From positions 55,358,539-55,422,538 of the forward strand of contig CM047431.1 in NCBI GenBank assembly GCA_026168455.1: 64,000 nucleotides of DNA. Reading direction: 5' to 3'. Shown here in pieces: positions 1-12,489 of this stretch; the first letter of the stretch is position 1; each line of letters starts with the position of its first letter. The notes under the pieces were generated by a model, which saw only the letters and a program-made list of their open reading frames with translations, was not told the origin of the DNA and did no database searches. Origin of the DNA: Theocolax elegans (Eukaryota; Arthropoda; Insecta; Hymenoptera; Cerocephalidae). A program made the translations under genes and the position numbers.

Positions 1-453
1 CGTATTCTTTTTATATTTCTCTTAATTGTTTCATCTGTATATATATATATATATAATCCGTATAATTAAAATTTTTTTAAATTTTCGACTTATTGGTAGA
101 ATTACTTAGGTTAATAAAAATATTGTTTATTATTTCTATAAGTTCGTGATTTAAATGCTATGAAAATTCCACTTAGGATAACGATTATTATTACGAACTT
201 TGCAATCGTGCGGAATGATTTTCAATAAAAATTTTAACGTGCTTCCATTATCGACCGAAATAAAAGTAACGATTCTAAAAAAAGACGATACGATTATGTA
301 ACTATAATCACGTATACACTCTGAGAAAATTTGTGTAGCATGGGATTAAAAATATAACGTGTAATGAGTTAATAGGTTATTGAACTCTAAGTTAATAAAA
401 TGTATTAAAACGTTTTAAATCAAAATATTAGTGGTAAAAATTCTGTAAGAAAA
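1..453. other. AT-rich spacer, nothing recognised
   Basis: No open frame, repeat or RNA motif that I can support apart from a short (TA)n at 40-54. Confidence 0.5.
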
Positions 454-903
454 CACATTAAAAAATAGATTTTTCTTCTCAAATGAGACAAAAGGAAACT
501 TTAGCTACTTAGAAACAAGAAGAATCTGCTTGATTTTAAGATATTAATCTTTTTGAGTTATACTACCTTATTTTCTTACAAAAGAAATTTCGCTTGATTA
601 CACTGAGAAAAAATGCTCTAGTAAAAATGACAATATTGTCTAGTAATGAAATTACAGACTGTTAAAATTAAAAAAATTACTATACTGTATAGTAATATTT
701 ACTAAAAGTTTATTCATTTTTACTATAATTTTTGTTTACCATAAGTTGCACAAAATGTTACTATACAGCATAGTAATTTTTTGAATTTTGTCAGTCTGTA
801 ATTTCATTACTAGATCAGTGTTGTCATTTCTACTACAACTTTTCTTTCAGCGTAAAAAACAATCCGGTTATATTAGATAAAAATCTATTTTTTTTTTCAG
901 CGC
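454..903. mobile_element. MITE interrupted by a second MITE
   Basis: The left part (AAAAAATAGATTTTTCTTC) and right end (AAATCTATTTTTTTTTTCAG) are inverted, and the inner sequence carries the repeated motif CTGCTTGATT/CGCTTGATTA also found in the element at 1125-1391. The element at 601-852 sits inside it. Non-coding, presumably moved by a transposase encoded elsewhere. Confidence 0.5.
601..852. mobile_element. Nested MITE with long inverted arms and TA target duplication
   Basis: Starts CACTGAGAAAAAA and ends TTTCTTTCAGCG, flanked on both sides by TA (599-600, 853-854). The arms pair over about 100 bases (AGTAATGAAATTACAGACTG against CAGTCTGTAATTTCATTACT). Length 252. No coding capacity. Confidence 0.7.
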
Positions 904-1124
904 ACAAATTCGAAGTGCTACTACTTGGTAGAAATATACTATCTGGAATGGTCCAAAATGCCAATATGATTGTTATTTTTTACATGATATTTTTGACAAA
1001 TTTTATATGTAACCACGCACATGCCATCTTATTTATCCTGAACATCCGTGTAAGTGGCACTGGCAGAATCCTTCGAAGTTAAACATATAACTACATTATA
1101 GAAGTTGACGTGAGATCTTCAATA

Positions 1125-1391
1125 CACTGAAAAAAATAGATTTTAGATTCAAGCGCAAACAGAAATCTGCTTGATCTAATACAATTATTTTAGAATCAAG
1201 AAGAATATGCTTAAATTTAAAATATTGATCCTTTTGAATTACAATTCCTTAAATTTTAAAAAAGTACGTTCCGCTTGATTATAAAAGAATCCGTTTGATT
1301 ACAAAAGATTCGCATTAGATCAAGCAAATTTTCTGTTTGACGCATATTTAAGAAGAATTCCGCTTGGATCAAAACTCTACTTTTTTCAGTG
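1125..1391. mobile_element. MITE with CACTGAAAAAA termini and TA target duplication
   Basis: Left end CACTGAAAAAAATAG, right end CTACTTTTTTCAGTG, flanked by TA on both sides (1123-1124, 1392-1393). Length 267. Internal CTGCTTGATC and CCGCTTGATT motifs link it to the 454-903 copy. Confidence 0.75.
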
Positions 1392-1658
1392 TACTAATTT
1401 TTAAACAAATAACTATTTTATGATTTTATTTTCTGTGCCCATTTGAATTCCTTTGGTAAAATAATTAATATATATACATATATATAACGGTTTACTACGT
1501 AAGAACGTAAAGTAAGAAACGCAAAGTAGAATTTCGAACACAACGAAGGTAATAAAAAATTATCGTATCTCTTTTGCTCTTTCCGAAAGTGTTTGTAGAG
1601 TTATTTCTTAAAATTTAAGTCCTTCGTTGCATTAGCGAGTCTATAAATCAGTCGGTTA

Positions 1659-1752
1659 TACGACGACGATGACGACGACGACGACGACGAAGACGACGAC
1701 GACGACTAAGAAGAAGCAGAAGAAAAATAAGAAAAAAAAAAAAAAAAAAAGA
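1659..1752. repeat. (CGA)n / (AAG)n / poly-A low-complexity tract
   Basis: GACGACGAC-type repeats pass into AAGAAGAAG-like sequence and a run of about 20 A. Translated on the minus strand it gives a meaningless poly-Arg/Phe frame. Confidence 0.9.
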
Positions 1753-1980
1753 AAGGGTAGAGCTTGCGTGTAATCCTTCGAAAATAAGCTCATTGTCGCT
1801 ATAGGAATCCTGAAGCGGAAGCCAAAACAAACGAAAGAGGGAAATCGTACGCGGTATGGAAAACTCGCAGCCTCGATCTTTTATCTTTTAGGATGGATGC
1901 CAACCAGCAAGGTCGACGAGTCAACTTGTTATATACACCTACTGCGCGAGCTTGCAAGTTTAATCGCGAGGGGTTCGTTG

Positions 1981-2009
1981 CATACACACACACACACACA
2001 CACACACAC
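1981..2009. repeat. (CA)n microsatellite
   Basis: About 13 CA units, read directly. Confidence 0.9.
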
Positions 2010-2160
2010 GGTTAGACGGACACGCGTTTGAACATTCCTCGCGCAGGGATGAATTATGGTTCCTGCCACATCGTCGTACTCGTCGTCGTCGTCATCTAAC
2101 TTGTCTTTATACATATATATATGTATACACATGCTCTCTCTCCCTCGCGCGCGCGCGCTT

Positions 2161-4510
2161 ACAAATACATGTAGAGTTGGCCAAAAATTTTGATGTTCGT
2201 CGTATATGAATTTCTGATTCTATATGGACGAGCTTTTACATCGCGTACAATTATTTACATATCGTGTTCCTTCGCAGTATCTCGGACGTTCAAAATTGCA
2301 TCCGCGCTCCAACCTCTAAATTATGAGATTTTATATGCAAACCAGTAGGATAATAATTTGAAGAGTATAATATTTGAAGATTTAGCTTCAATAAAATATA
2401 CGACGGTATATTTCACATACCTTTACGAACTCGCAATTGTGATTTTACTGTTTCCTCGTCAATTTTTATAGTTCCAAGGTTATATACTGGGTCCAAATAT
2501 TAAATGTTAGAATATCAACTGCTCACACGAGAACGACATAATTATTGAGATCTAGTGAATTGATTGTTTATTACCAATTAATCGAAAGGCTTACTTTCTG
2601 TCGGTACCGTTGAATGATAGAAATCGGCTTACCATGCAATTTTTGGCGATCGGCGTCGATGAAATAAACACTCGGAGTTCGAAGTTATATATATATACAA
2701 TTTATTACTTTTTTGTTCATATACTTATTTTATGATGATTAATTAATATAAAAAAATAGAAAGGAATGTGAAAAAATAAGAAAAAAGAGGCGTATTCGTT
2801 AACTATACGATGAATTTCAGACTAAAATATTATTGCGTTTTCGAAAAAAGTCTTCCCCAACAAATATCAAATCTTTCCATCTAGTTGAGGTTAGGTTCAC
2901 ACACGTTGGTAAGACTTATCTCGAAAATGCCACAATATTTCAGTTTAAAATTCAGCACACAGTTCGATTATTGATGAACAAAGATAAACTTCTTCTCTTA
3001 TTTTTTTTGCGTACTGTTTTATTTACAAATTTATTACCAATTATCGCGTTTGTCGGTAAACTAATATAGCTCACACATTTATTTTAGTCTTTTACTTTAG
3101 CTCATATTAAGTGTTTCACTTTTGTAAAATGAAATTTTGAAATTTTATTAACTTCAAAACTGAAATTGCAATATTATTAACTTTTTCGATAAATTTATTG
3201 GATGGAGTAGAGGAAAGTCAAATATTTTCATTATCTATGATTGGACTATAACAAATTACAATTTCTATATCTTTGTGCGTTTATATTTATATATTAGCAT
3301 TAAAGTGTAAGTAATAAAGTTTTAATGAAAATATATTTATAAATTATTTGAAAATTGACCAAACTTTTATATATGCCGTTACGAATAAAAGAAAAACGTT
3401 TGAGTATCCAACTTAAATAATATTCTACGAAATTAAATGATTAAATAATTAGGCAATTACTCATAGTGATTAATTGTTTAGTTGATTCACTAATTACAGT
3501 ACAAATCGTCACCTACCAAATGTTTAAATGAAAATTACGATAAAAATATTAAAAATTAAGACGAATAATGAAATAGTTTAGAAAAGTAAACTTAAAAAGT
3601 AACGTTTACATCTAAAAAAAATTATTTTTTAGTTTAAAGGAAAAGAAGACATTTAATAATTAAACTAAATGAACTCATCATAATATTCAAAAGGTTGCCA
3701 AAATTATAAGTAATTAAATTGTTTTGCAAAATGTATCAACCGAGTCACGAGTAGCTCATAATATAAATGTTAATATATATCACTCGTATTGATCGATTAA
3801 TTATAATATTATATGTGCAACGATTGAAATCGTATGTATCTATTATTAAAAGCACAATGAGAACCTGAAATATTACAAAACAAGAAGAAAAAGAGAGAGA
3901 GAGAGAGAGGTTATGACAATTTGCTGACGGAAGTGTCACACTTTTCTTTTTTAGCATTCTATGTATTCGAAAATACAAAGTTGTTGTTAGTTGCGTAACA
4001 AATGGAAAAATTAAAATAGATCTGGTTATAATGAATTCTCCGAAGTGAAATTACATTTCTCTTTGGAAATATTTAAAAAGATACTTATTTTTTAACGCAA
4101 AAAAACAATCACTTGTATTGGATAAATGTTGTACGAAACGTAAAAAAATGCATCGTTATTAAACTCGATGTGTGTTTGAAGTTGTAATCTTTATGAATCA
4201 TTGATCCTTGTGGAGTGTATCGAGAAGAAGGTAAAATCCTTTCATCGTAATAAATACATGTACGAATATAACGAAAAGTTTTAAGGTTAATTGATGACTA
4301 AGATCTCGACTATGCGCGGAGAGAGACGAAATATTTGGCCTTTCCATACTGCTGTAATGCTCTCTGCATATATAAAAATACCCCCGAGACAACGCTATTT
4401 TCAATTGCTCGATCAATTTGATGCCGTATTTTTGTACCAAGCAAGCATTGACCTTGGCAGTAGAATTAGTCTTCCTCGTTTCCAAGTATTTTCTATTTTT
4501 CTTTTCTTTC
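2161..4510. other. AT-rich spacer without a supported gene
   Basis: No recognisable protein, RNA or transposon. Short open frames, including those near 3745-3978, run through GA repeats (3893-3910) and have no family resemblance. Confidence 0.5.
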
Positions 4511-4517
4511 CTACGCA

Positions 4518-4558
4518 TCTTCTTCTTCTTCTTCTTCTCTCTCTCTCTCTCTCTCTCT
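4518..4558. repeat. (CTT)n then (CT)n microsatellite
   Basis: Direct reading: CTT units followed by CT units. Overlapping open frames of up to 145 codons on both strands are produced by this tract and are not genes. Confidence 0.9.
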
Positions 4559-4559
4559 T

Positions 4560-6610
4560 TTCCCGCGCGCGCGTCAAAAGCGAGACGAACGTGCTCGGTC
4601 GACACATTTTTTTCATCGGGTGTAAGCCACTGTCACACCGATGGATTTTAAAACAAAAAAAAATTCATTTTCTTTCGAACGCTCTTTGTACAATTTTAAT
4701 TTTCCTTAGTTCAATTTGCAACCTCTAAAATATTTATATACATACATGTGTTCCCTATTTCTTCTTCTACTTGTCGTTTACCGGAATATTGCTTAGGGAG
4801 CTAATTACAGTAACGCGAAACGGCGATCCTTGCCATTTACGCGAATATATTTTTACAACAACTCGTTCGTAGACTTGTTTAAATAAGAAAAAAAAAAGCT
4901 TACGAGTAAATATGGGTGGTAAACATCAATAATTTTACGGATTTACGACCGTTAAGTAAAAGTTATTTGATGTACGTGTATAACCATAAAAAATATATAT
5001 GCCATCTCTTCAAACAATCGCGCTATATATTTCGAACGAATAATTAAAATCTCGTTAAGTTTAAATAATTCGTGTAAATAACGCGTTTAATTTACTTTTT
5101 TTTTAACGAGTATTACTTGAGACGTATATAAGTAAGACCGAAAAGATTGTTGGCTCTTTGCTAGATTCGTAGATAGTTACGCCCTTCATGCAACAATTCC
5201 CTCAAATTAAATTTGACGTTGGGACGTTCCACCACACCACGGACGAGGTCGAAAACCTTTGACCTTCCTGCATGTACACATACGAATAGAAACTACCTGT
5301 CTACCATTTTAAACACTGAGTGATTTGTTAACTATTTTGTATTTTAATCGATCTCTTTCAGAGAACATTTCTGTCAATTTGACATTATACGGTAATAGAA
5401 ACATTTTCCGCTAAAAAATTATCAAAAGTCATTTTAAATTAATTTTGATAAGAACTAACAAGGAGATGTCACGGCCTTTGGATCACCGATCTCATCCAAA
5501 CTTTAGGATTTGTTTCGTAATATAGAAATTTGAAAAAAGTCAGAATTTTACATTCCCGTGGGCATTTTTACCGAAGTTGTACGTGATTAAAGGAATATAT
5601 TAAAAAAATAGATGCTTTACTTTAATCGCTTCTAACTTCTACATGACGAAATAGAAATACTCGAATTAAAGTTTAAAAAAAAGTTTGGATCGAGTGGTTT
5701 GGATTTAAAAAACAGATTATTCTTAAAAGATTTTATATATCTATATAGTAAGCAAAATCACAATATTTAGAATTAATTACGTTTTTATCGGTTATATTTT
5801 TAAATAAATTTTAAATATACTCTCTATTTAATAAATTTTGCAGTTATTTTTAGAATATTCGTTCCGAATTCGAGAGGTATTTAAATCTTTATTTCGCGCA
5901 AGTCATTTTTTCTACTGTAATTTAATGTTATATGAATAAACATAAATATACACATGTTGCGCCATAATTTTTTTTTCCCAAACCAGAAATGTATGTGATT
6001 GCTGATTAATTATTATTCCATTAGTTTTTGGTTTGAGTATGGCAGACAAGATATGGACATTTTTATGATACTTTTGCAAAAAATCTTAGATTACATAACA
6101 TTGGGTCGGTACACCATTACTTATAAACAAACAATATGCTACTGCACTCACTCGAAAATAATAAGTCACGTTTTCGATTAAATTTAGATATCAAAATATA
6201 TAGATTTATTAGTAGAAAATGAACACAAAATTATACAAATAACTAACAATAAATAGATAATTAATGGGTCAGTCAGCGTTAACCATATAAAAAATCTTTT
6301 CAATTTACTTCCCAGTAGTATTAGTGTTTAATTTAATAGATATATTCGTAACTCCCGTAAGTCTGAATCACCAAAAAAAGTTATATTCATTTATGTATAC
6401 ACCTTTTTTATCTCAAAGGTTGCAAATCCACTCTCGATTTAACACAACTTAGTTGATTCCTTTGCCGCACAGTATACATTATTATAGTTATAATTATCTT
6501 ATAAATAATAACTTTTGATAATATAAACTTAATGTTAATTGTGAACGCAAACGTAATTATTTGAAAGTTAAGATGCTTCCACAATTTCTTAGAGCAATAA
6601 AATGAATAAG
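4560..6610. other. AT-rich spacer without a supported gene
   Basis: Only short blocks of higher complexity, for example 5205-5275 (GGACGTTCCACCAC, TGACCTTCCTGCATG), which could be regulatory. Nothing coding is recognised. Confidence 0.4.
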
Positions 6611-6711
6611 TGAATTGGAACCTTTTTGAAATAAAAAGTTGAATTGGACCCTTGTTAATGAAAAATCTGAGTTAGAACCCTATTAAATAAAAAATTAAAT
6701 CGGACCCTATA
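6611..6711. repeat. Degenerate tandem repeat, about 29-base unit, four copies
   Basis: Four successive units begin TGAATTGGAACC, TGAATTGGACCC, TGAGTTAGAACCC and AAATCGGACCC, each followed by a T/A-rich half ending in AATAAAAA or similar. Divergence between units is moderate. Confidence 0.7.
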
Positions 6712-9700
6712 TATATACCTTACGACGATCTACAGTGTACGAGATTCGTAATTCAAGGTCTGTGTCTTCAAATCTTAGTTAGATATTACTATGATAATTA
6801 ATCAAATTAATTATTTCGAGCAAAATAAAGTTATGTTTCCACTAATTAATAGTCAAATTTAACTAATTTTACGTAGATTAAAAAAGTTTAACTAATACAA
6901 TTGGAGAACTACAATCATTGAACTACAATTAGTAAACTTTTTACCATCTTAACTTTACAGTTCACTATTAATTTTATTAAATGTATAGTGAAAATACATT
7001 TTACTACCATAGTTCATGGAATTTTCAGTACTTTAACTCTAGATAGTCTAGGTTTGCAATCGTTTTCGTGATTGTGTAATTGTGTATAATATGCATCACT
7101 TCGTTGCGCAATCAAAAATTTTATGTCATGAAGCTAATCAAATTTCCAAATTTATAGTCTTCATCACTGAAACCACTGTTTAAACCCCAAAATGTAATGA
7201 TTCATAGTTTGAATATAAAAATGAACAACTCTTGGTTAAATATTGAATAACAAAGCGTCTCAATACAAAAATTTCATTACACAATGTTACGTTATTCTTA
7301 AAAATTTTAACCAGTCTAAAACTCGTTACAATTTTCATAAGGGTAACTTAATTTAAAAATATTCCTTAAAAAGACAAATTTCTCTGCTCTCATTTAAAAT
7401 GCAGACCAATATTTTGCCAATAAGGATTAATTTTTCTATATGCATAAATAAATTAACTTTCTCTCTGATTACCGTATTTTTTGGTAAAAAATTCGAAAAT
7501 AACTCTGAATATAAGAAAATATAAAAATATATGAAGTTATATACGTTCTATAAATTCCGTACTCGATTTGCCGCTCAAGGCTACTAGTTAAATAAATTTT
7601 TAATGTTAGTTTACCTTGCAAAACGTTAGCGAATGATCGTTTACTCTGTACAAGGTATAACGAAGTTAGAGTGATTTATAAACAAACACTGCACGTGTGC
7701 CTCTATAAATTAGATTGAAGCTATATGTGTTAGAAAATCAAAAGTCAACGTAACAACTACAGAAATGCTACTTCACATTTTATAATTGAGCATGTGTGGA
7801 ACTCCAATTAATAGAATCTATCTTTTTCAACCCGAATATGTTTAAAAATAAGTGAGGTGAAAAATCTTTTAAGGGGATACGAAACTTTTTTATTTTACCG
7901 ACTCAGAACTACTGTTTTTACATAAATTAATATTTCATATAACAATTTGTGTAAAACCACGAGATATTTTCTCTTGTAATGAAATCTATAATTGGGTACA
8001 TTTTCAAGGTGTTCGGTACATTAATTAACGAGATTGAATGTTTCAAAAAATGTTTAAAACATTATAGAACTACGAAAATGTTCAATCTATTAATTTCGTA
8101 AACTACTACACCAATTTATTTAAAACTTTGTTCAATATCATATAGACTGCGAAGATTGTTGTTTAAACTTAAACCAGTACACTTAGCAGTCCATAATTTT
8201 AAACGCGGGAAATTTGAATTATTGATTGGGTTTAACATCTTATTAAAGACGAAATAATTTTCTAAATTTATATTAAATAAGCGTTATTTTATTAGTTAAA
8301 ATGTGTGACACTGTTCTGTATTAAAAAAACAATATTTAAATTAATAATTATAAATCTGAAAACATTCAAGTTTAATGTTGAAATCAGTACAACCTCCTGA
8401 CTTAAAGAATTAAAAAAAAACTATTCACCATCCTCTCACTTTTTTTTATTCAATTTGTATGCGTATATAAATAAAATATAATTATGGTTATTGATCGAGC
8501 AATATGTTGATTAATTTTTACATTTATTCAACTAAATCTATAAAGTCAATAAATAATAGATACTTCCAAAAAAGTCTGCAAAGAGCAGTATATATTTAAA
8601 TAATATAATAATGTAGTGGTTAGAAAAGTAAAAAATCTGAGGGACTAGTTATAGCTGTATATAATGACTCTCGCGCTATACTTGCGTCAGGCGCTATCGC
8701 GCCTTTTGATTTGTGTATATTTACTTCCAGAGTTTTAATACGTTTGCAATTCGCTTATATATATTATATTTTATAATATAAAAACGAGGTAAATTCTACG
8801 TGCATATATATATATTTATTTTTCGATGGAATAATTTTAAACGGTGCAGTAGAAAAAGACCGTTGGAACTTTGAAAAAGGATCGAACATTTAATTATGTG
8901 ATAGTTGGGCCTCTGTACTTAGGTATTCCTTAAAAAATGGCATATCCCATTAAATAAATATAAAAATCACCATGTTTTATTCAGTCGCTAGCATCAAGTA
9001 TACTTACACGCTACCATATTAATACAACAATTGCAAATCTTTCGTTTACAGTAAACAGCCAATTACATCACTACAACTTATACATTTCCTTCAGTCAAAA
9101 GGGAAAGCAAGCTGCTTCTGATATACCAGACAAAAAAAAAGAATTTTCTAAGCGATATAAAGTTGCAGGAGTATAAATTATAACAGCTATATAGTTATAC
9201 GAAAAAAAAGTAGACCTTTCTCGACACGTGCGGTTAACTCCATCGAATCAGTCAATTATATGCATAAGGAACAATAATGGCCTCGAATGTAGTATAAATG
9301 TAGGTGTGGGAAAAATAAAAAGTATAGATATGTATATATACATATAGATACGTACACTCGTTGTTACAATCGCTCGGAGTTGCGGATGTGAGTTCGCGGC
9401 TTTTTATTTAACGATGTATGCTGATAACCGTGGAAAAAGCCGTTTAACTTTCCCTTACTATTATTATACCTATTGCTAACTGTCTTTTCTTTTTTCTTCG
9501 TTATTTCTCTTAACTTCGAACAAGCCTATTTTTAGCGCTTTACGATCTTTCGACGCCTTTGCACTTTCGCGGATTTTAATAAAACCGTCTATACTGTTAT
9601 CACCTTCAAAAATGTTTAAACACTGAATATTTTTTTTTTAAATTAGTCATAGGGCATATATATCTACACCATTATATTGTTGTACTATACTGTAATAATA

Positions 9701-10048
9701 ATAGTAGTAATCAGTATTATTCATTAAGTAGACGGTACATAATCATGTGCATTGCATATTGCAATATTTTATTTAAAAGTGTGGATCAACTATCGCATGT
9801 ATGTAGTTTCAGTCAATCAACAATTTAATATTGGTTTTCGTTCGCTTTGTAATATTACTTTTTTCTATAAAATAAAGATAGTAGTAAATTATGTTACTGT
9901 GAGTAATCGAGAGGCAGAATTGAAAATTGTCATAAAAATTTTCTATATTTTACAGGAAAATTTTACTAAAAATTATTTAATATTTATTTATTATATATAC
10001 ATGAGAAAAATGTGGTTTCACAAAAATTATTTTATAATAAATTAATAT
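6712..10048. other. AT-rich spacer without a supported gene
   Basis: No coding, RNA or clear transposon signal. Frames such as 9752-10045 are AT-rich chance openings. A TTTAAGGGGATACG near 7870 resembles one end of the small elements at 19773 and 47855. Confidence 0.4.
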
Positions 10049-10926
10049 GGAAATATCGTCCAGAAGATAGAAAAAAAATTTTAGGTGTTAAAAATAATTT
10101 GCCTAAGAGTTATTCCATCATGAAAAATGGAAATTTTTCAATTTTTTAGAGAAATTACTATTTTCAAAGCCATTTATCTCAAAATCTATTAATTTTTTTG
10201 AAAAAACATAATAACAACTTTTGTTCAAAATAATCTTTATAACTTATCTACCTGGGCTACAATTCTTAATGTTAAAATCTCGAAGAGGTAGATAGACCGT
10301 AAATATTGAATATCAAAAAAAGGCGACCACGCCATGATTGATTTTATTCTAACACCGCTCAAAAGATCACATTTTTGGAGAGCTTTCGAATGGCGGTGGT
10401 TAGATTATTGGCCAAGACCGCTGGTGCAAGTTATGCCCTAAAATACATGAAAATTAGTGATTTTATGAGGTTTATGGCGTATAACTTACACCAGCAGTCT
10501 TGGCCATAATCTTATCACAGCCATTCGAAAGCTCTCCAAAAATGTGATCTTTTGAGCGGTGTTAGAATAAAATCATCATGGCGTGGTCGCCTTTTTTTGA
10601 TATTCAATATTTACGGTCTATCTACCTCTTCGAGATTTTAACATTAAGAATTGTAGCCCAGGTAGATAAGTTATAAAGATTATTTTGAACAAAAGTTGTT
10701 TATTATGTTTTTTCAAAAATTAATAGATTTTGAGATAAATGGCTTTGAAAATAGTAATTTCTCTAAAAAATTGAAAAATTTCCATTTTTCATGATGGAAT
10801 AACTCTTAGGCAAATTATTTTTAACACCTAAAATTTTTTTTCTATCTTCTGGAAGATATTTCCAGTCTGTTCTCAAATTTTGGAGTGATTTAAAATTTTC
10901 ATCGTACCACTGACGTGAAATAGCCC
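10049..10926. mobile_element. Foldback element A, left end truncated
   Basis: Nearly the whole element is one palindrome centred at about 10450. GGCCAAGACCGCTGGTG near 10410 faces CACCAGCAGTCTTGGCC near 10490, and GGCGACCACGCC at 10323 faces GGCGTGGTCGCC at 10579. The right end, GACGTGAAATAGCCC, abuts a CATATATATATGGG spacer. Compared with element B, its first 64 bases are missing. No coding capacity; a transcript would fold into a hairpin with arms of more than 400 bases. Confidence 0.85.
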
Positions 10927-10936
10927 ATATATATAT

Positions 10937-11548
10937 GGGATATTCCACGTGAAGTTGTACGATGAAAATTTTAAATCACTCCAAAATTTGAGAACAGACT
11001 GGAAATATCGTCCAGAAGATAGAAAAAAAATTTTAGGTGTTAAAAATAATTTGCCTAAGAGTTATTCCATCATGAAAAATGGAAATTTTTCAATTTTTTA
11101 GAGAAATTACTATTTTCAAAGCCATTTATCTCAAAATCTATTAATTTTTTTGAAAAAACATAATAACAACTTTTGTTCAAAATAATCTTTATAACTTATC
11201 TACCTGGGCTACAATTCTTAATGTTAAAATCTCGAAGAGGTAGATAGACCGTAAATATTGAATATCAAAAAAAGGCGACCACGCCATGATTGATTTTATT
11301 CTAACACCGCTCAAAAGATCACATTTTTGGAGAGCTTTCGAATGGCGGTGGTTAGATTATTGGCCAAGACCGCTGGTGCAAGTTATGCCCTAAAATACAT
11401 GAAAATTAGTGATTTTATGAGGTTTATGGCGTATAACTTACACCAGCAGTCTTGGCCATAATCTTATCACAGCCATTCGAAAGCTCTCCAAAAATGTGAT
11501 CTTTTGAGCGGTGTTAGAATAAAATCATCATGGCGTGGTCGCCTTTTT
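10937..11548. mobile_element. Foldback element B, right end truncated
   Basis: Starts GGGATATTCCACGTGAAGT and from 11001 repeats element A at a fixed offset of 952 bases with very few differences. It breaks off at 11548 inside the right arm, where element C begins. The near-identity suggests recent duplication or gene conversion. Confidence 0.85.
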
Positions 11549-11555
11549 TATATAT

Positions 11556-12467
11556 GGGATATTCCACGTGAAGTTGTCAGATCAAAATTTTAAAATGCGC
11601 CAAATTTTGGGTACGCATTCGAAATGTTATTCAGAATACAGAAAAAAATTTTTAGATACTGGAATCTATTTGCTCAAAAGTTATTCTAATCTCAAAAAGT
11701 GAATTTAAAAAAATTTTTTTTCAACACCAGCTGTGTATACCGCTATATATTATTATGTCTAGAATTTATCCTTCTGGGTTAGAATTTCTAATCTCAAGGT
11801 CAATCTTACATGAACTACATGTCAATATTCAACTTGAAAAAAGTGTAAGTACGCCCCAATTGATTTTTTTATCCAAAAATCTAAAAGAAAGCTTGAAGCA
11901 ATACCTTTTAAACGGACTGTAGCATTTTTATGGCCTTTAATTCTGTAAAAAGTTATGATAATTTAAAGAAAGACAAAAAATTTACAAAAATTTCGTATTT
12001 CTTTAAATTATTAGAAAACTTTTTACAGAATTAAAGAGCATAAAAATGCTACGGACTATTTGAAAGGTATTGCTTCAAGCTGTTTTTTAAACTTTTGGAT
12101 AAAAAAATCAATTGGGGCGTACTTACACTTTTTTCAAGTTGAATATTGATTTGTAGTTTATGTAACATTGACCTTGAGATTAGAAATTCTAACCCAGAAG
12201 GATAAATTCTAGACATAAATAGCAACAAACGTTAGATATAATGTTCTACAGTAAAAGTTGATAGATTTTGAGTTAAATACCGGTAACCCCACCTAGTGTT
12301 GAAAAAAAACTTGAAAAAATTCACTTTTTGAGGTTAGAATAATTTTTGAGCAAATAGATTCCAGCCCCTAAACTTTTTTTTCTGTGTTCTGAAAAACATT
12401 TCCAATATGTACTCAAAATTTGGTGCATTTTAAAATTATGATCGGACCACTTCATGTGTAGTATCCC
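11556..12467. mobile_element. Foldback element C, complete
   Basis: Begins GGGATATTCCACGTGAAGT and ends CTTCATGTGTAGTATCCC, flanked by TATA repeats. It is palindromic about 11975 (TTCTGTAAAAAGTTATGATA against the inverted copy). Its sequence is clearly related to the element at 62798-63791, for example TTATCCTTCTGGGTTAGAA in both, but diverged from A and B apart from the ends. Confidence 0.85.
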
Positions 12468-12489
12468 ATATATATATATATATATATAC
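12468..12489. repeat. (TA)n microsatellite next to element C
   Basis: About ten TA units directly after the terminal CCC of the foldback element; likely the target type or the amplified target duplication. Confidence 0.85.

Larger units (their letters stand above)
1640..2160. promoter_or_regulatory. GC-elevated island with CGA, CA and CG runs
   Basis: Contains a (CGA)n-like tract at 1659-1705, a poly-A run, (CA)n at 1981-2009 and (CG)n near 2146-2157, in DNA richer in GC than its flanks. Minus-strand open frames here are translations of the repeats. No gene can be supported. Confidence 0.2.

Noticed and set aside
4198..4728. Overlapping open frames of up to 145 codons on both strands
   Set aside because: They run through the CTT/CT microsatellite; translation is poly-Leu/Phe/Ser or poly-Arg/Lys and matches no protein.
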